Source of the DNA: Mactra quadrangularis
Lineage: Eukaryota; Mollusca; Bivalvia; Venerida; Mactridae
Length of the DNA stretch: 64,000 bases
Assembly: GCA_025267735.1 (NCBI GenBank)
Contig: CM046297.1
Coordinates: forward strand, 19,370,011-19,434,010
Reading direction: 5' to 3'
Numbering within the stretch: position 1 is the first letter of the stretch; each line of letters begins with the position of its first letter. The notes under the pieces are model-generated. The model saw nothing but the letters and a program-made list of their open reading frames with translations, did not search any database and had not been told where the DNA came from. Below are positions 47,551 through 59,389 of the stretch, in pieces. The translations under genes and the position numbers were made by a program.

Positions 47551-47834
47551 TGTTTGTTTGTTTGTTGTTAGGTTTAACGCCATAGCAACACATTGTATAG
47601 GTCAAATAACAGCGGTCAGTCAACCTACTCACTATTTCTGGAAATGCTAAATCTCTGGATTTAGCTGTTAACCAACTACTAAGAGCTTTTGTCGATGACG
47701 GACCTACATAAATAAAAATCATTGGTAGTAGGGAAAATGGCCGTAGAAATTATTTCATGCCCCGCCCGGGAATCGAACCTACGACCCCTCGATCAGTGGA
47801 CTTTCGTGCTTCCAAATGTGCTAGCCGGGCGGCT
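47551..47834 (-). mobile_element. SINE family B full-length copy with tRNA-like head
   Basis: This is the only B copy with its head: minus strand AGCCGCCCGGCTAGCAC, then B box GTTCGATTCCCGGGCGGGG. ATACGCTATA and ATACCCTATA flank it. The empty site is visible in the neighbouring tandem unit near 45840-45865. Confidence 0.9.
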
Positions 47835-48440
47835 AATACCCTATAATAACTGTCTCTGAACTCATAAATACACAATCAAACTATTATTGAGTTGATAACA
47901 ATATACATGCACTTGCTATCAGTAGAATTCATATGGAATTCAAATTCGTGGGTTTTCTAGCGGTAAAAACAATCACGTTACGTTAAGACGTAAAATATGT
48001 AGACGGAATAAAATAATAATTTTTAAAACGTTATTTAAGGCGATAATGTCTAAAAAACATTTATTGTACAAGGTAGAACGAGTACAACCAATTAGCCATA
48101 ATACTTTTGACAAAAACATACCTATTTTGCACAAATGTTAGATCCGAAACAAATTTGAACAAATTTGCTTTTTTCCTGTATTATTGAATGTATGTGTGTT
48201 AGTTTACAAGTTATATAAGTTCTTACTATACCCCTGGTGCTACTCAATCTACAAATATGTTTGACTTTATGAGTGTAATCTGCTTATTTGTCTTATAACA
48301 AAGGATATACAGCAGACAGTTGTAGGACACAGGAAAAAAATGTAACACATAATTATTATTTTATTGTTGATGTTAAATAGCTTTCGTCTGAGAAATTCTT
48401 ATCTATCAGACGTTATGAAGAGTTAATTATGAGATCAAAG

Positions 48441-50190
48441 CTTGCTGTTAACAAATATTGCCGGTTTTAGTAATATGGCGTCTGTCAATGCACTTTCTCA
48501 GTTTTTAGGTGAATTTTGCATCCAAATTTTGCCTTGTGTTTTTTAAACACGAATTTTTGAAGAATTAGGAATTTAGAATTAAGCGCTATGAGTAGCTTTT
48601 GTTTTGCGCAGCTCTCTAAGCTGATTTTTCACCTATATTTCAACAAATTTAATTTGCTCTTTCATACCTTTATCGCCAATGGAATTGACTGTTAGTATAG
48701 AGAAATTGATAAAATATATCATGGTTACTTGTGATAAACAGATGCGTTTCACAGGCAATAGTTGCTGACTATTTACTCAGTGTAGTTTGCGTAACTCACT
48801 AAACTAATTTAATTACTCATTCGCCGTGTTACGCTCCTGGCGATATGACTGAACAACGAATAATAGCGAATCAAACAACATGAATCCTGCATAGCGCCGA
48901 ATATCATTTTAAAGATATTTCTTGCTACAATAGCAATAGCATCGTCTAATTGTATAAGCAATACAAATGTAACAAAACTAAAACTGAAGAAACCATTCTT
49001 TTGATTCAGTATTAAAATTCACCCTGGGTATCAACACCACACTCATTATACACATAGTGACAGTCTTATCTAATTAATTTTCTACACAGGTATCCATACT
49101 AGAGGTCACGTACCTTTTCTTTAGTTATCGAAATGTTCTTACTTTATAGAAGAAACATAATGCTTACTACCAATTTGTCAAGGATGTGATTCCTGTAGCC
49201 GAAAGTCTGGTCTCTGTGAAATCAACTACTACAAACTACTGTAATTTTGTTAACAATTTACAGGTATAGAGTAACATTCATTTGGCTGTTCTTAAAATAA
49301 TCCATGGAAAAAATGACCGTCAATGTAAAAATAATATATGTACGTATAAAATCAACCAGATAACTATCTAAATTGAATAGATAAGACTCAAACCCAACTA
49401 AGTGCGACAAAGGTTCAATTGGGAAATGTTTTTGCAGTGGCAAAAAATCAAAATTTCTCAATGAAAAGTACTTCAATGCGAAGTGTTAAGAATAATATGG
49501 TACCAGTGTCTAATAACGCTTCGTTGTCTTTAACTCCAGAGAGAAGAATTTCTAATACGAGATAAGTATTGTTCATTGTTATTCAGGACGAATTTGCAGA
49601 ATTATCAATAATTGGAGATTTTATAAGTTAGTTATGTTAAAAAGGCTATAATTGATGCAAAATTCGCTGAATGACAAATTACGAAAATTTTCTAAAATTG
49701 AAGTTTGGAATACTGATTAATTCTTTGTTTAATTTATAATGATGAACCATGGTTTTCAATTCACTTTATCCTGCTATCTTGCTAAGATCATCTTTCTGTT
49801 GATTAATCTGTATTTCTATTTTTTTTACAATTTTTAAAATGTTTCGTAGAAATTCATTATATCTCACATTGTATTCATAATTGATCGTAATTTGCAATTA
49901 TATTGGAGCTATCCTAATATATGAAACGCTATGTAAAAGTATAATCACTACATTTAATTTCAACATGGTATAATTACTAGAAAAATATCTTCACTGGCAA
50001 GGCTTTTTTCCAAAAGAAATACAATGATCTGTACATTATAAATGCACTGATCAAGGTATTATGTATAAAACATATATTAAAAAGAAAAACAATTGATGCT
50101 TTAAACACAGTGATTTGTGTGATTTACTATCTTTCTAATTGATTAACATTTTGTGTTTAATTAAAAGTAAGAATTCTTATAAGCTAAGAC
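48441..50190. other. Upstream region of the first duplicated exon
   Basis: Blocks here (for example TTGTTCATTGTTATTCAGGACGA near 49570) resemble those near 55300, showing that it belongs to the 5.6-kb segmental duplication. No further exon is identified. Confidence 0.5.
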
Positions 50191-50388
50191 ATGCATCAGT
50201 TTCACCATAACACAGGTAGAAATTCAATTGACATTGGATTTAAAGGTTTTGATACTTTGGCTTTACGGAAATTTGGACGAACATGTGCAAAATCTACACC
50301 AGTTGTTGGACTACAATTAAGGAAAATAAGAGAACCACAATTAATTATTATCAGAAATAAATATACAAAGGAGATTGTTGACTTAGAG
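50191..50388 (+). CDS. Candidate 5' exon, 66 codons, paralogue of 55783-55980 (unrecognised gene)
   Basis: It begins MHQFHHNT and ends KEIVDLE directly before GTAGGT, a good splice donor in phase 0. The middle reads FGRTCAKSTPVVGLQLRKI. A paralogous stretch 5.6 kb downstream has the same length, frame and donor. By eye the two differ at about six synonymous codons and five replaced codons, some conservative, while the bases immediately outside are much less alike. That pattern suggests selection on coding sequence. There is no signal peptide or membrane segment and the product is basic. I do not recognise the family and cannot place the following exons with confidence. It lies inside a diverged segmental duplication, so a small tandem gene family is likely. 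Confidence 0.5.
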
Positions 50389-50476
50389 GTAGGTCGATTT
50401 GTTTTATTTTGTGAAATATACCTAATGATACATTTCTGTTAACATTACATTAGTTCATTTGTATGTTTGTCTTGGC

Positions 50477-50872
50477 TCAATCTGATTAAACCCCGATCTA
50501 AGATTTTCCGCTCGCATACTCGCTTATTTAGATCTGGCCTTTTTCAAACGAAGGTCACGTTCAGGCGACCTTTTCTCATCATAATATTCATGGCGAAATT
50601 GTTATGATACGTAACATGTTTACATCGTCTACGTCACGCAATTTGAAATGAGCCACCCAATCGCAGACTGTGAATAATACCGCGGTTGAATTAGCATGCA
50701 AAACTTGGTCTAAAAATAGAAATTACGAAATCAAAATGTGATTAATAGTGTTTTCGTCTAGATGAAAGCTACGCATTGATTGGTCGAAACAAAGTTTATC
50801 TCGACGTGACCTTCCACGGAGAAAGTAGAGATCCTGTACGACAACGCTCTACAGGATATCTGTTTACGGAGG
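50477..50872 (+). mobile_element. Repeat family D copy 3
   Basis: Complete copy from TCAATCTGATTAAACCCCG to GATATCTGTTTACGGAG. It lies just downstream of the duplicated exon at 50191 and is absent downstream of the paralogue at 55783, so it inserted after that duplication. Confidence 0.85.
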
Positions 50873-53779
50873 TTGGTCTTGGCTCTAAATTGCTATAAAA
50901 ATAATTTAGTATTAACATTGATCAAACATTTCCGTACTTAGTAGAGCAGGTACACTATTCTTCTGAAATGGGATATTTGGACAAACATAGTCGCCCACAG
51001 CGTGTTTGGTAAACTGGATTTCAATTTCTCTGAATCTTGGACATGATAGCAGTCTGTGATGAGAGTACAAAAGTTTTATGAGACAAGCCATAGCTATTGC
51101 TGTTGAAATATAAATTATCATATACTCGATATACATGTGCTGTTGTGTTGTTTTTAGACCATATATGTGTTAAACCAACCGACTTAAGAATGATCAAGTT
51201 GCCCATGGAAATAGTTAACAGTTCCCTTATATTTACATCATGCAGATATTGTATATTATAGTTATGAAAACATCGTAAGATATGAAGTTGACTTTGGAAT
51301 AAATTCACAATTCATTTCTATTCATACCAGGCTTTGTTTATTGTATCTATGTAGACACACATAACACATTCATTAAATTGTCTTGTAAATCAGAGGCTAA
51401 TCTGGAACCTAGATTTCGTGAATGAAAATGCAGCAGACGATAACAATAACGCCCATTGATAAAACATTGTTCAAGGAAAACAAAGTGTACGACTGTCTAG
51501 AGCTCGTAAAAATAAACAAATACATACGTATGAACTTTTAAACCTTCCTTTGATTCCCATGCAATCCGAATCTGCATATTTTGAATGTATAAATTATACA
51601 TCATGTATTTCTGATGTCGATGCTATAAAACGACGGGTTTTCACAATGTAAACATTATTTTAGAAATTCGTTTGTAGACAGGAGGTCATGATAAGTGTTA
51701 TGCAACTAATGTATGATGCATTTAATTATGTTTTTTAAATTGTTAAATACTAGTAACACCTGTATATGACTGTAACGATGTAAACACACTTGATTAAAAT
51801 AGTTTACTAAGAACTTGCCTTGATTGTTCATAACGTATTGGAGATACTACTTTGATGTTGTTACACAAAAACATAATGTGCCAATTATTTCTATGATGTA
51901 ACCTGTTATTAAATGTCTTGGAGAGTTTGTCGATAAGAACAGACATGTGATAAATGATAAACTTTGGAGATCTTTAATTGGTTTGATATATTTATGATGC
52001 AATGGCTTGTCCTCAGCTGGATCCATTAAGGGATGGATTACCATTGTTCAAATATCATTTAAAATCCTCTGCGCTGTTTCCTTTAGCAAGGCATTTTATT
52101 CGCTAGTAACACAGTACTAAGTGTCAACAAGGCGGACTCAAAAGTGAGTTACATAAGTTGTAAAAACATTATTTAGTCTAATTAAAATAGCGCAATATTT
52201 TCTTCTTTATCTTTTATTGTGGGGTTACACAGTATTTAAAAACCACCGAAAGCCATGTTATGGGAAATCTAAACATTGAAGTCAATTTAACAATAGCGAG
52301 AGTTTTAGATTGTTAAAATGTAAAAATGAACTTTTCAAGGTAAATGCTTCACCTTTTTCATTACGTGTTTGCTAGTGCATTTATCTTCTTTCAAAGTTTA
52401 TCAGTACAAGCAATTACTGCTTTGTTGTGGTTTTGCAATCCTTGAGATTTTCAAGTACTGTTAATAACAGTTCACTTTAATTAATGATACAAACCAGACT
52501 CATTCTTAAAATACTAACTAGTACATTAACACTCTCGTTCATAGAATTGTGTGTATGAATCTACTGGATACTCTCTCTGTGTAATTTGGTAATTCAAATT
52601 TCCGGATAGTCAAAGGGGGATATCTTTTTAACGTCATCTGTTATTACGTCCTTTAGTTTATGTTTGAGGTCATTTAAGTTCAAAATAGCAATTACAAGGT
52701 ATATTCTACCTCGTCGATGTTTCGGTTAGAAAGTGTACTTCGAGTTACTGTTCTTCATAATAGATGATCTATGTTTATGATTCATGTTTTATAATTAGAA
52801 TTGTTTATAAAACAGATATTGCAGATGTTTACTAAAAAAGCACGTACCAAAATAATAAGAAAGAGAAACAATTAATTAGATCGAATAAAAACGTTGAATT
52901 TAGCTTGAGAATACAATATCTGGTTAATAATGGCGTGTGGAAGTTGAAAACTAAAGGCAGCATATTACCATTCATTGTAAGTTTACAATTATGGCAGATG
53001 CAACTGAAAAATACCGAGTTACTTTTGGTGTGTAGCTTAAGGATTATTTGCATGTTTAAAGGATACACCGTGTTCTTAGAATCATCACATTTTTTCACTC
53101 AAAAATAGTCCATGCATCTGTAGTATTATAGTTATCATGAAATCAAAATGATACAGCTTAAATTGTGTAATTAATAGCAAAGTATACAAAAAGCCACGAT
53201 GTTATGATCGATATCTTACAATGGTTATATAAAAACGTTACTATCATTCCAAATAGGCTTGTTATGGAATTCTCATAACAATTTCGTCACGTAATATTGG
53301 ACTTTTCCGTTTTATATTACATACACGGGTTATTGCCGTCATCAAGTTACAATTAGAAGTGTCTCTGATACACATAATGATTTTATAATACTAACTTAAT
53401 GACTTGGTGAATGTTTCATTGATTTAGAAACTATTAAATGTCATGGTATGGATAAAATTGCTTCTACAAGAGGAAGAAAAGTAATAAAATGTAATATAAC
53501 GGTCACGTTTATAAGCAATATATCTCAGAAATGATACATAAGCGGAAACAATAAAATGTATTGTTGTATTTCACAGCTGTGACCAGCTATACAACACGTT
53601 ACTCAAATATCACACATATTAAAACTCCAGACGGATTCATACCATATACAGTATTTTAGAATATGAATATTTACGACTGTCTGTGTCCGTCTGCTGAACA
53701 AATATCACCAACCAACAAATCAACGAGTTTGTTACATTAATAAGTATGTCGCTCAGGGTCAACATCAATATTTGTTTTT
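50873..53779. other. AT-rich interval, part of the segmental duplication
   Basis: GTGCCAATTATTTCTATG near 51880 matches AATGCCAATTATTTCTATG near 56745. The frames present are short and unrecognised. Confidence 0.45.
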
Positions 53780-53811
53780 ATGATCTTCGACTGAGCTAGC
53801 CGGGCGGCTGT
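53780..53811 (-). mobile_element. Fragment of a SINE family B head
   Basis: GCTAGCCGGGCGGCT matches the extreme head of the copy at 47551-47834. The rest of the SINE is missing. Confidence 0.55.
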
Positions 53812-55782
53812 CATTTGTACAGTGATTTGAAATGACTGTTACATTAAATAACCTCACGCAGACATTTTTCCTGAATAATAATGTCTTTGGTGAGCTTTAC
53901 CGAGTCAAATCACGTAGTGAAAGGTCAAACAACTCTCTGAAATATGTTTCTTTTGACCAACTTGTTTACCATTATGTAATCAGATTAATTCATTTATTGC
54001 TCCGGATTTACGGCAGACCATAGGATGACAAAGGAAATAAATGTTACAAATAATTATGGTCATGTTGATGTTAAACAGTTTTTGTCTGAGAGGTTCTAAT
54101 CTTCCCAAGTTACAATTACATGTGTTTGACATTTGATAGAAGCTTTGGATTCATTCACGTTTTAGCTTTTGTTGACCGATAAACGTTGTTATGTTTCTAT
54201 ATGTTTAGATGAAAAAAATTAGGCGGAAACTTTATTAGTATTTGGTTTTGATATTTACTTCAATGGCATAGGCGTTGAAGTAAGGATAAGCCATGATCTC
54301 AAAAGTTAGGAATGTATAGATTTACATAAAAATGACCACAGTGTGACTTAGGCAATATATTTTGTATTTGCATTCAGTCAATAGTTTACCAACATAGGTA
54401 GAAACGGAATACAAATGTGAGTATGTACAGCAATGCATTGTATAAATTATGCTACATGGTTCAAGAAGGAGGTCACAGTACATGTAATGTATTTGACTAA
54501 TTTTATCCCCCGAAAGTAAGTTATTTGGTATAACTCTTACAGCATTAGATTAATTCATATGATGCCATATAATTAAAGCTTATTCCTCTTGAACATCAGA
54601 TAGTAAACTCAACGATCAACGCACAAAGTTTTAAGAAATGTTCGTCCGTTTTATGAATCATGACTTCAAAACGAAGTATAAAAAACATTTCTAAAATCTG
54701 AAAGCATTTATTTATTCATTTCTGCTTTTCAATAGTCAGTGGTTTTACCTACGTAATGTTATAATAATTCAAATTCATACGTATCGATGACAACGTACAA
54801 ACACGTATATGAACTGTCACGTGTAAACTTAAAATGAACGTCCGTTCCAAGCAACAGTTGTGCTTGCTAATTAAATTTCAAATATTATAAAGAATTAACA
54901 ATAAGGTCTGTCTACAGAGTAAGAAATAACTTATAACATAATCACAGTACAAATAATGTAATGATTGAATCATAATTTGATATATTGAGAACATTTTCTG
55001 TCATCAATTATTTTACTGCTTATAATAAACACCTGGCAGTTACGTAAGAGTCTGCTGTATACATTGTATTATCTAATAACACGCCGAATGTAAGTATTTT
55101 GTAGTAAGACCGTTGTTTAACCATCATGTGACACAAATCCTTCTTTATAAAGTTTACAAACTACAGATCAACATAACTTTCCTGATTCTTCCCGACTTCT
55201 TCATTGCATAATGGCATAGTATAATTTATTCCCAGCGTATAATAGAACTATGTTGCCTTTAATTCCTGGGAGCAAAATTTCAATTTACGTATAAGAATTG
55301 TCTATTGTTATTCAAGACGATTTTGTTAGGATGCCAATATTTGCTTTACTCATGGAAACTTTGAGATTTTAACGAATTGGTTCTTCTAAAATACGTGATA
55401 AATACTACAGATAGTGTTGCATGTCAAAGTACACTGTTATGTTTAAATTTTAAACAATTAAATTTGTAATTGATTTGTTTTAGTTTTTGCTGCTAAGTGC
55501 TTAATCTTGATTGTATTATTTATTGCTAGTGAATGTATTATCATTTCAAATAATGACTTAAGGATTAAACATTAAGTCGATAATTTATTTGATTTGATAC
55601 CAGTTGAATAAGAGCGGATACATGCTTTAGGACTTTACACGTTAGCTATATGTAGCTTTGAAATATCTATTGTGGAATTTGAACTTAATAAAAATGAGAC
55701 TTCGTCAGATATGACACCATTTCACAAATAAATGTTAATACATGTAAGTTTAATAAATAAAGTGTAAGATAAATACAGAAAT
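53812..55782. other. Upstream region of the second duplicated exon
   Basis: Resembles the end of the tandem array and the region before 50191 (GTTGATGTTAAACAG near 54065 against GTTGATGTTAAATAG near 48365). No other gene is seen. Confidence 0.5.
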
Positions 55783-55980
55783 ATGCATCAATTTCACCAT
55801 AATACAAGTAAAGATTCTATTGACATTGGATTTAAGGGTTTTGATACTCATGCTTTACGGAGGTTTGGACGAACATGTGCAAAATCTACACCAGTTGTAG
55901 GACTACAATTAAGGAAAATACGAGAACCACAATTAATTATTATCAGAAATAAATATACAAAGGAGATTGTTGACTTAGAG
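55783..55980 (+). CDS. Candidate 5' exon, second copy of the 66-codon exon
   Basis: It starts MHQFHHNT and has the same length and the same GAG|GTAGGT donor as the copy at 50191. Replacements are confined to five codons (G to S, R to K, N to D, L to H and K to R relative to the first copy). Upstream and downstream flanks show only patchy similarity, apart from scattered duplicated blocks about 0.4-1.8 kb away. No obvious TATA box or intron acceptor is shared, so the ATG may be a true start. The identity of the protein is unknown. Confidence 0.5.
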
Positions 55981-57504
55981 GTAGGTCTTTTTTATGTTTT
56001 TATGTAACTTATGTTTCTAGATTACAGATGTAATTGGCTGTCGTAGAATAATTTTAGCCACAAATGAAAAAACTCATTTAGAACTCTATTGTTTTATTAT
56101 TCAATACTTACACTAGCAAAAATATGTATATATTCTTTACTTATATGTATGTATATCTGCACAATAAATCTTCTTTTTATTTTTAAACTTTGAATTGCTC
56201 TACAATGAAAATACATAGTTGCATATATTTTCTTCCAAGAACCCTAAATGTCAGAGTAAAAAAACTATATGCTTACTTAACCAAATGTCACAGACACTTG
56301 AAATGAACCAAACTTGTTCATGATTAGACCAACAACTTCTTTCCCCTTTGTTGAATGCGAATATCACACAACTCAGGCACGATAGCCAGATATCTGCATA
56401 CAACCATGTCTTCTGCCACTACGTCGTATATCCAAATTTCATACAGATTGGTTCAAACGAAAGACAGTCATAGACAACAATCCAAGGTAAGCATCTATTT
56501 TGATATTTCCGAAATGAGAATGCAGACAAAGGTTATATATTTTATGATCAGGTAAAATATTTCGAACATCTCTAGCTCAAATGATCCGAATGTTTTGTTG
56601 TTGTTCACCAAGGTTTCAACTTCACCTGCTTGTAACAGTAATAACTTGGCATCGAAAACAAATTATACGCACCAGACAACATAATGACATTTGTGTCTTA
56701 AACTATCATTGAATTCTTGAAAATGTTGTAATACAAAAACCAAATGCCAATTATTTCTATGTTTAAATTTGTTAAGAAATCTCCAGAGCATGATGTCTCT
56801 CTGTAATTCTATTATGATAATTACTTCATCCTGAATGACAGTTAATTCGCCAGATTTGTTTTGAATGTCCTGGCTTGTGGTTTGTATCGTTTTTAGATTT
56901 TTTATTGATGTTCACAGGAATACAACGACGACAGCCATTACTAGGCTGGAATTTCAACAGTTTGAATAAAATGTCAAGGTATAAAAGAAGAAGCTCTTTG
57001 ACGATATAATTCATCTATCTGAAGTAACTCATGAATGCTATCTGAGTGTTCCAAGAAATTAACTCGATACACGATAAATCGAAAGTAGAGCATTAAATAA
57101 TTCCTAACACTGAAATAGATGGTACGAGTACATGGCTTTTTGAAAGATAAAAGCCTGCAGAAGTCTTAGTAACTGTGAATACCTTGCCTCTGTGCAACGC
57201 TAATACTTGTATGACAAGTGCATGTTGTTAGTAATAGTATTTAGCATATTTGGAGATTTCAGTGAACAACCATAGACGCCCAAACCTTTAACTTGTTTAA
57301 AAGCAACAGTTTGAAAACAGGTGCATTTACGGCTGACAAGAACTTTTCAAAACAACAAAGTCTTGAAACATAGTATGCATTTGTGACACATATAAACTAA
57401 TTTGCATGTTATGTTTAATGTTGACAAATTGACTTTTATAACGTGTTTATGTTTAAGTGAAAATTCCATTTATTAACATTCTTTATCATTAGAAGTGTTT
57501 GGTA
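55981..57504. other. Downstream region of the second duplicated exon
   Basis: One short frame starting at ATG 56406 ends at an AAG|GTAAGC donor-like site (56485-56486), but nothing supports it further. Confidence 0.35.
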
Positions 57505-57580
57505 TTAGACATTTACAACCTAATCCGAATCGTAATTTGAAATCTACAATTGTAAAAAGTGTGGGGTTTTCTCAAACTAG
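57505..57580 (+). repeat. Left arm of a 1.75-kb inverted pair
   Basis: GACATTTACAACCTAATCCG and the following bases are the inverse of 59175-59248. The interior has candidate exons and no transposase. Confidence 0.75.
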
Positions 57581-57650
57581 TCAATACTGTGTTTATATAC
57601 TATTCATGGTCAACAGCACTGTTGTGTAGTTATCACGATCGCCCGTCTGT

Positions 57651-57793
57651 GGGCACGTTCCGCAAGGCAATCGCTAGCTAGCGATTCGTCCCCTGGTACC
57701 CTCGATTTGGTGTCACATAGTAAATACTTTTGGTGCAAGAAAGGTACCAGAGGACGAATCGCTATCTAGCGATTTCCTTGCGGAACGTGCCCT
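57651..57793. mobile_element. 140-bp MITE with about 50-base terminal inverted repeats
   Basis: GGGCACGTTCCGCAAGG at the left and CCTTGCGGAACGTGCCC at the right. The arms contain the palindrome TCGCTAGCTAGCGA. TGT flanks both ends, consistent with a 3-base target duplication. Confidence 0.9.
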
Positions 57794-58111
57794 GTATGTA
57801 TATGTATCGAAACTTACATGAAGCATGGGCGTATATAATGTGATTTCAAGGGGACATTTCCCACTGATGATACCTTTAAATTGATATTATCATTTAACTT
57901 TACCATTCATAATTAATTTATCTGTGTTCCACGTCCGTGTCACATGTAAATGAACATTTGATAACATTTATTCGACATAAAATGATGTTACTGTATTCAA
58001 TATTTGTTTCTCATGTTAAAATTGGAAAAAAGAAAGCTCCTTCATTTATAAACCACCACCAGAACACAAAGAAAAATCTTATTACCTAATGTACTTTTTC
58101 CGGCTGCTTAG

Positions 58112-58173
58112 GTATGGTGTTAATTCGTTTAAGAGTAAGAGACGCATTTGTTGACATTTCTGTAAAATCACAG
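58112..58173 (+). CDS. Candidate short internal exon
   Basis: Sixty-two bases lie between an acceptor (CGGCTGCTTAG) and a donor (CAG|GTAATA). Only one frame is open and it reads VLIRLRVRDAFVDISVKSQ, with alternating hydrophobics like beta strands. Its phase does not join directly to the exon at 50191 or 55783. It is a weak prediction without a homologue I can name. Confidence 0.25.
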
Positions 58174-58532
58174 GTAATACACAGGAATCTCTCTTTAATC
58201 TACCCAATTACATGAACTTTAAAGAACTAAGACCATGTTATCCAAGCAGAACCGTGTGTAATTGCATACAATTTTGTATTCTTTGGTTGAGATATTATCC
58301 TACGTAGAATCTGTTGTTAGCCATGTTCGTTTTTTATTGTTGTAGCGTTGGAAAACGAAATCAAAACTTTAAGTCTTATATTCCCGCCATAGTTTAATAA
58401 AATGGCCAACTAATGTGCGAGAAAATGTTATTATGCCATCCATACACATGTGGAGACACATTGTGTACATGTAATTCTAAATGAGACGGATTGGAACGAA
58501 TTTGAATTTTCCTGATACTTTTTATCTTTTAG

Positions 58533-58645
58533 GTGACAAATTGTATCCCAATCGAGGACCGATAATTACACTATACCACTGCACTGTTCGTCCAGAAACA
58601 TACAAGTTTGTGCCCGAAGTGTTTAAAATAAAAGTTAAAAGTTAA
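58533..58645 (+). CDS. Candidate terminal exon
   Basis: A pyrimidine-rich acceptor (TTTTTATCTTTTAG) is followed by a 36-codon frame starting DKLYPNRGPIITLYHC and ending in TAA at 58643-58645, if entered with two bases of the split codon. The phase-0 frame stops after ten codons. The amino-acid content looks protein-like, but the family is not recognised. Confidence 0.25.
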
Positions 58646-58649
58646 AGTG

Positions 58650-58890
58650 CGGTTTAAAGTCTGCTTCCATCTACATGTTCAGCCCACTTTACAATCTTGT
58701 ACTATAACTCCTGGTCACTGAAATCACCCTCAGGCAGGCGATCCCTCACAGTACCCATTTACTCCTCGGTGGAGTGGAACAATTTTAGGTTAATTCTTGC
58801 TCAAGGAAATAAGCAGTGCCCGTAGCGGGGATCGAACGCGTGACCTCTCGATCCCTAAGCACGCGTCCTACCACTGGATCACTGCTCCTA
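58650..58890 (-). mobile_element. SINE family C copy (diverged)
   Basis: Head (AGGAGCAGTGATCCAGTGG on the minus strand) and body as in the other C copies. It begins almost immediately after a candidate terminal exon ending at 58645. Confidence 0.8.
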
Positions 58891-59174
58891 AAACAAAATT
58901 ATACGTAAACGTCGTGAATACGCAGAACATATAATTGAGGTATTGGAATCTCTCATAATTTTACTCATAGCTTGAATACAATTTGTTGCGTATGATTACA
59001 AATACAAACGTTAACAACCTTATAAAACCCCATTTTAATATCAAGTAATCCCGAATTATCTTTGTCTGTAAGTAAGTGCAGCACATGAATTTAAACTCAT
59101 TCATATATACACCCAAGTCATATGTACACTTGATACGCAGCTGTAAGGCTTAATGTGTAATTACCAAAATTCGT

Positions 59175-59248
59175 TTGAGCAAACCCCCGTACTTATTCAA
59201 TTTTAGATTTCATATTCAACTTCGGATTAGGTTGTAAATGTCTACTAG
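59175..59248 (-). repeat. Right arm of the 1.75-kb inverted pair
   Basis: CGGATTAGGTTGTAAATGTC is the complement of the left arm. Similarity extends about 75 bases with mismatches. Confidence 0.75.
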
Positions 59249-59389
59249 TTCATACTTAATTAATATCAAAGTTATGAAAGCACTTGTAAATGTGGTAGTA
59301 GAGAAAAACATTAAAGCTTTATTACTCGATACCAGATATGTAAATTGTATGTCTAACACGTAAGAACTCTTCCATTAAGACAATTTGGC

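Larger units (their letters stand above)
43430..48440 (+). repeat. Old tandem array of about 1.3-1.9-kb units
   Basis: Related blocks start near 43430, 43720, 45063 and 46488. Shared anchors are TTATTAT.TTGTTGACGTAGAATAGCT (44930, 46360 and a diverged 48350), CAGACGTTAAAATTACTAG and CACAGCTGTGAC. Units differ by insertions such as the SINE at 47551. No coding frame is conserved among units. Confidence 0.75.
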
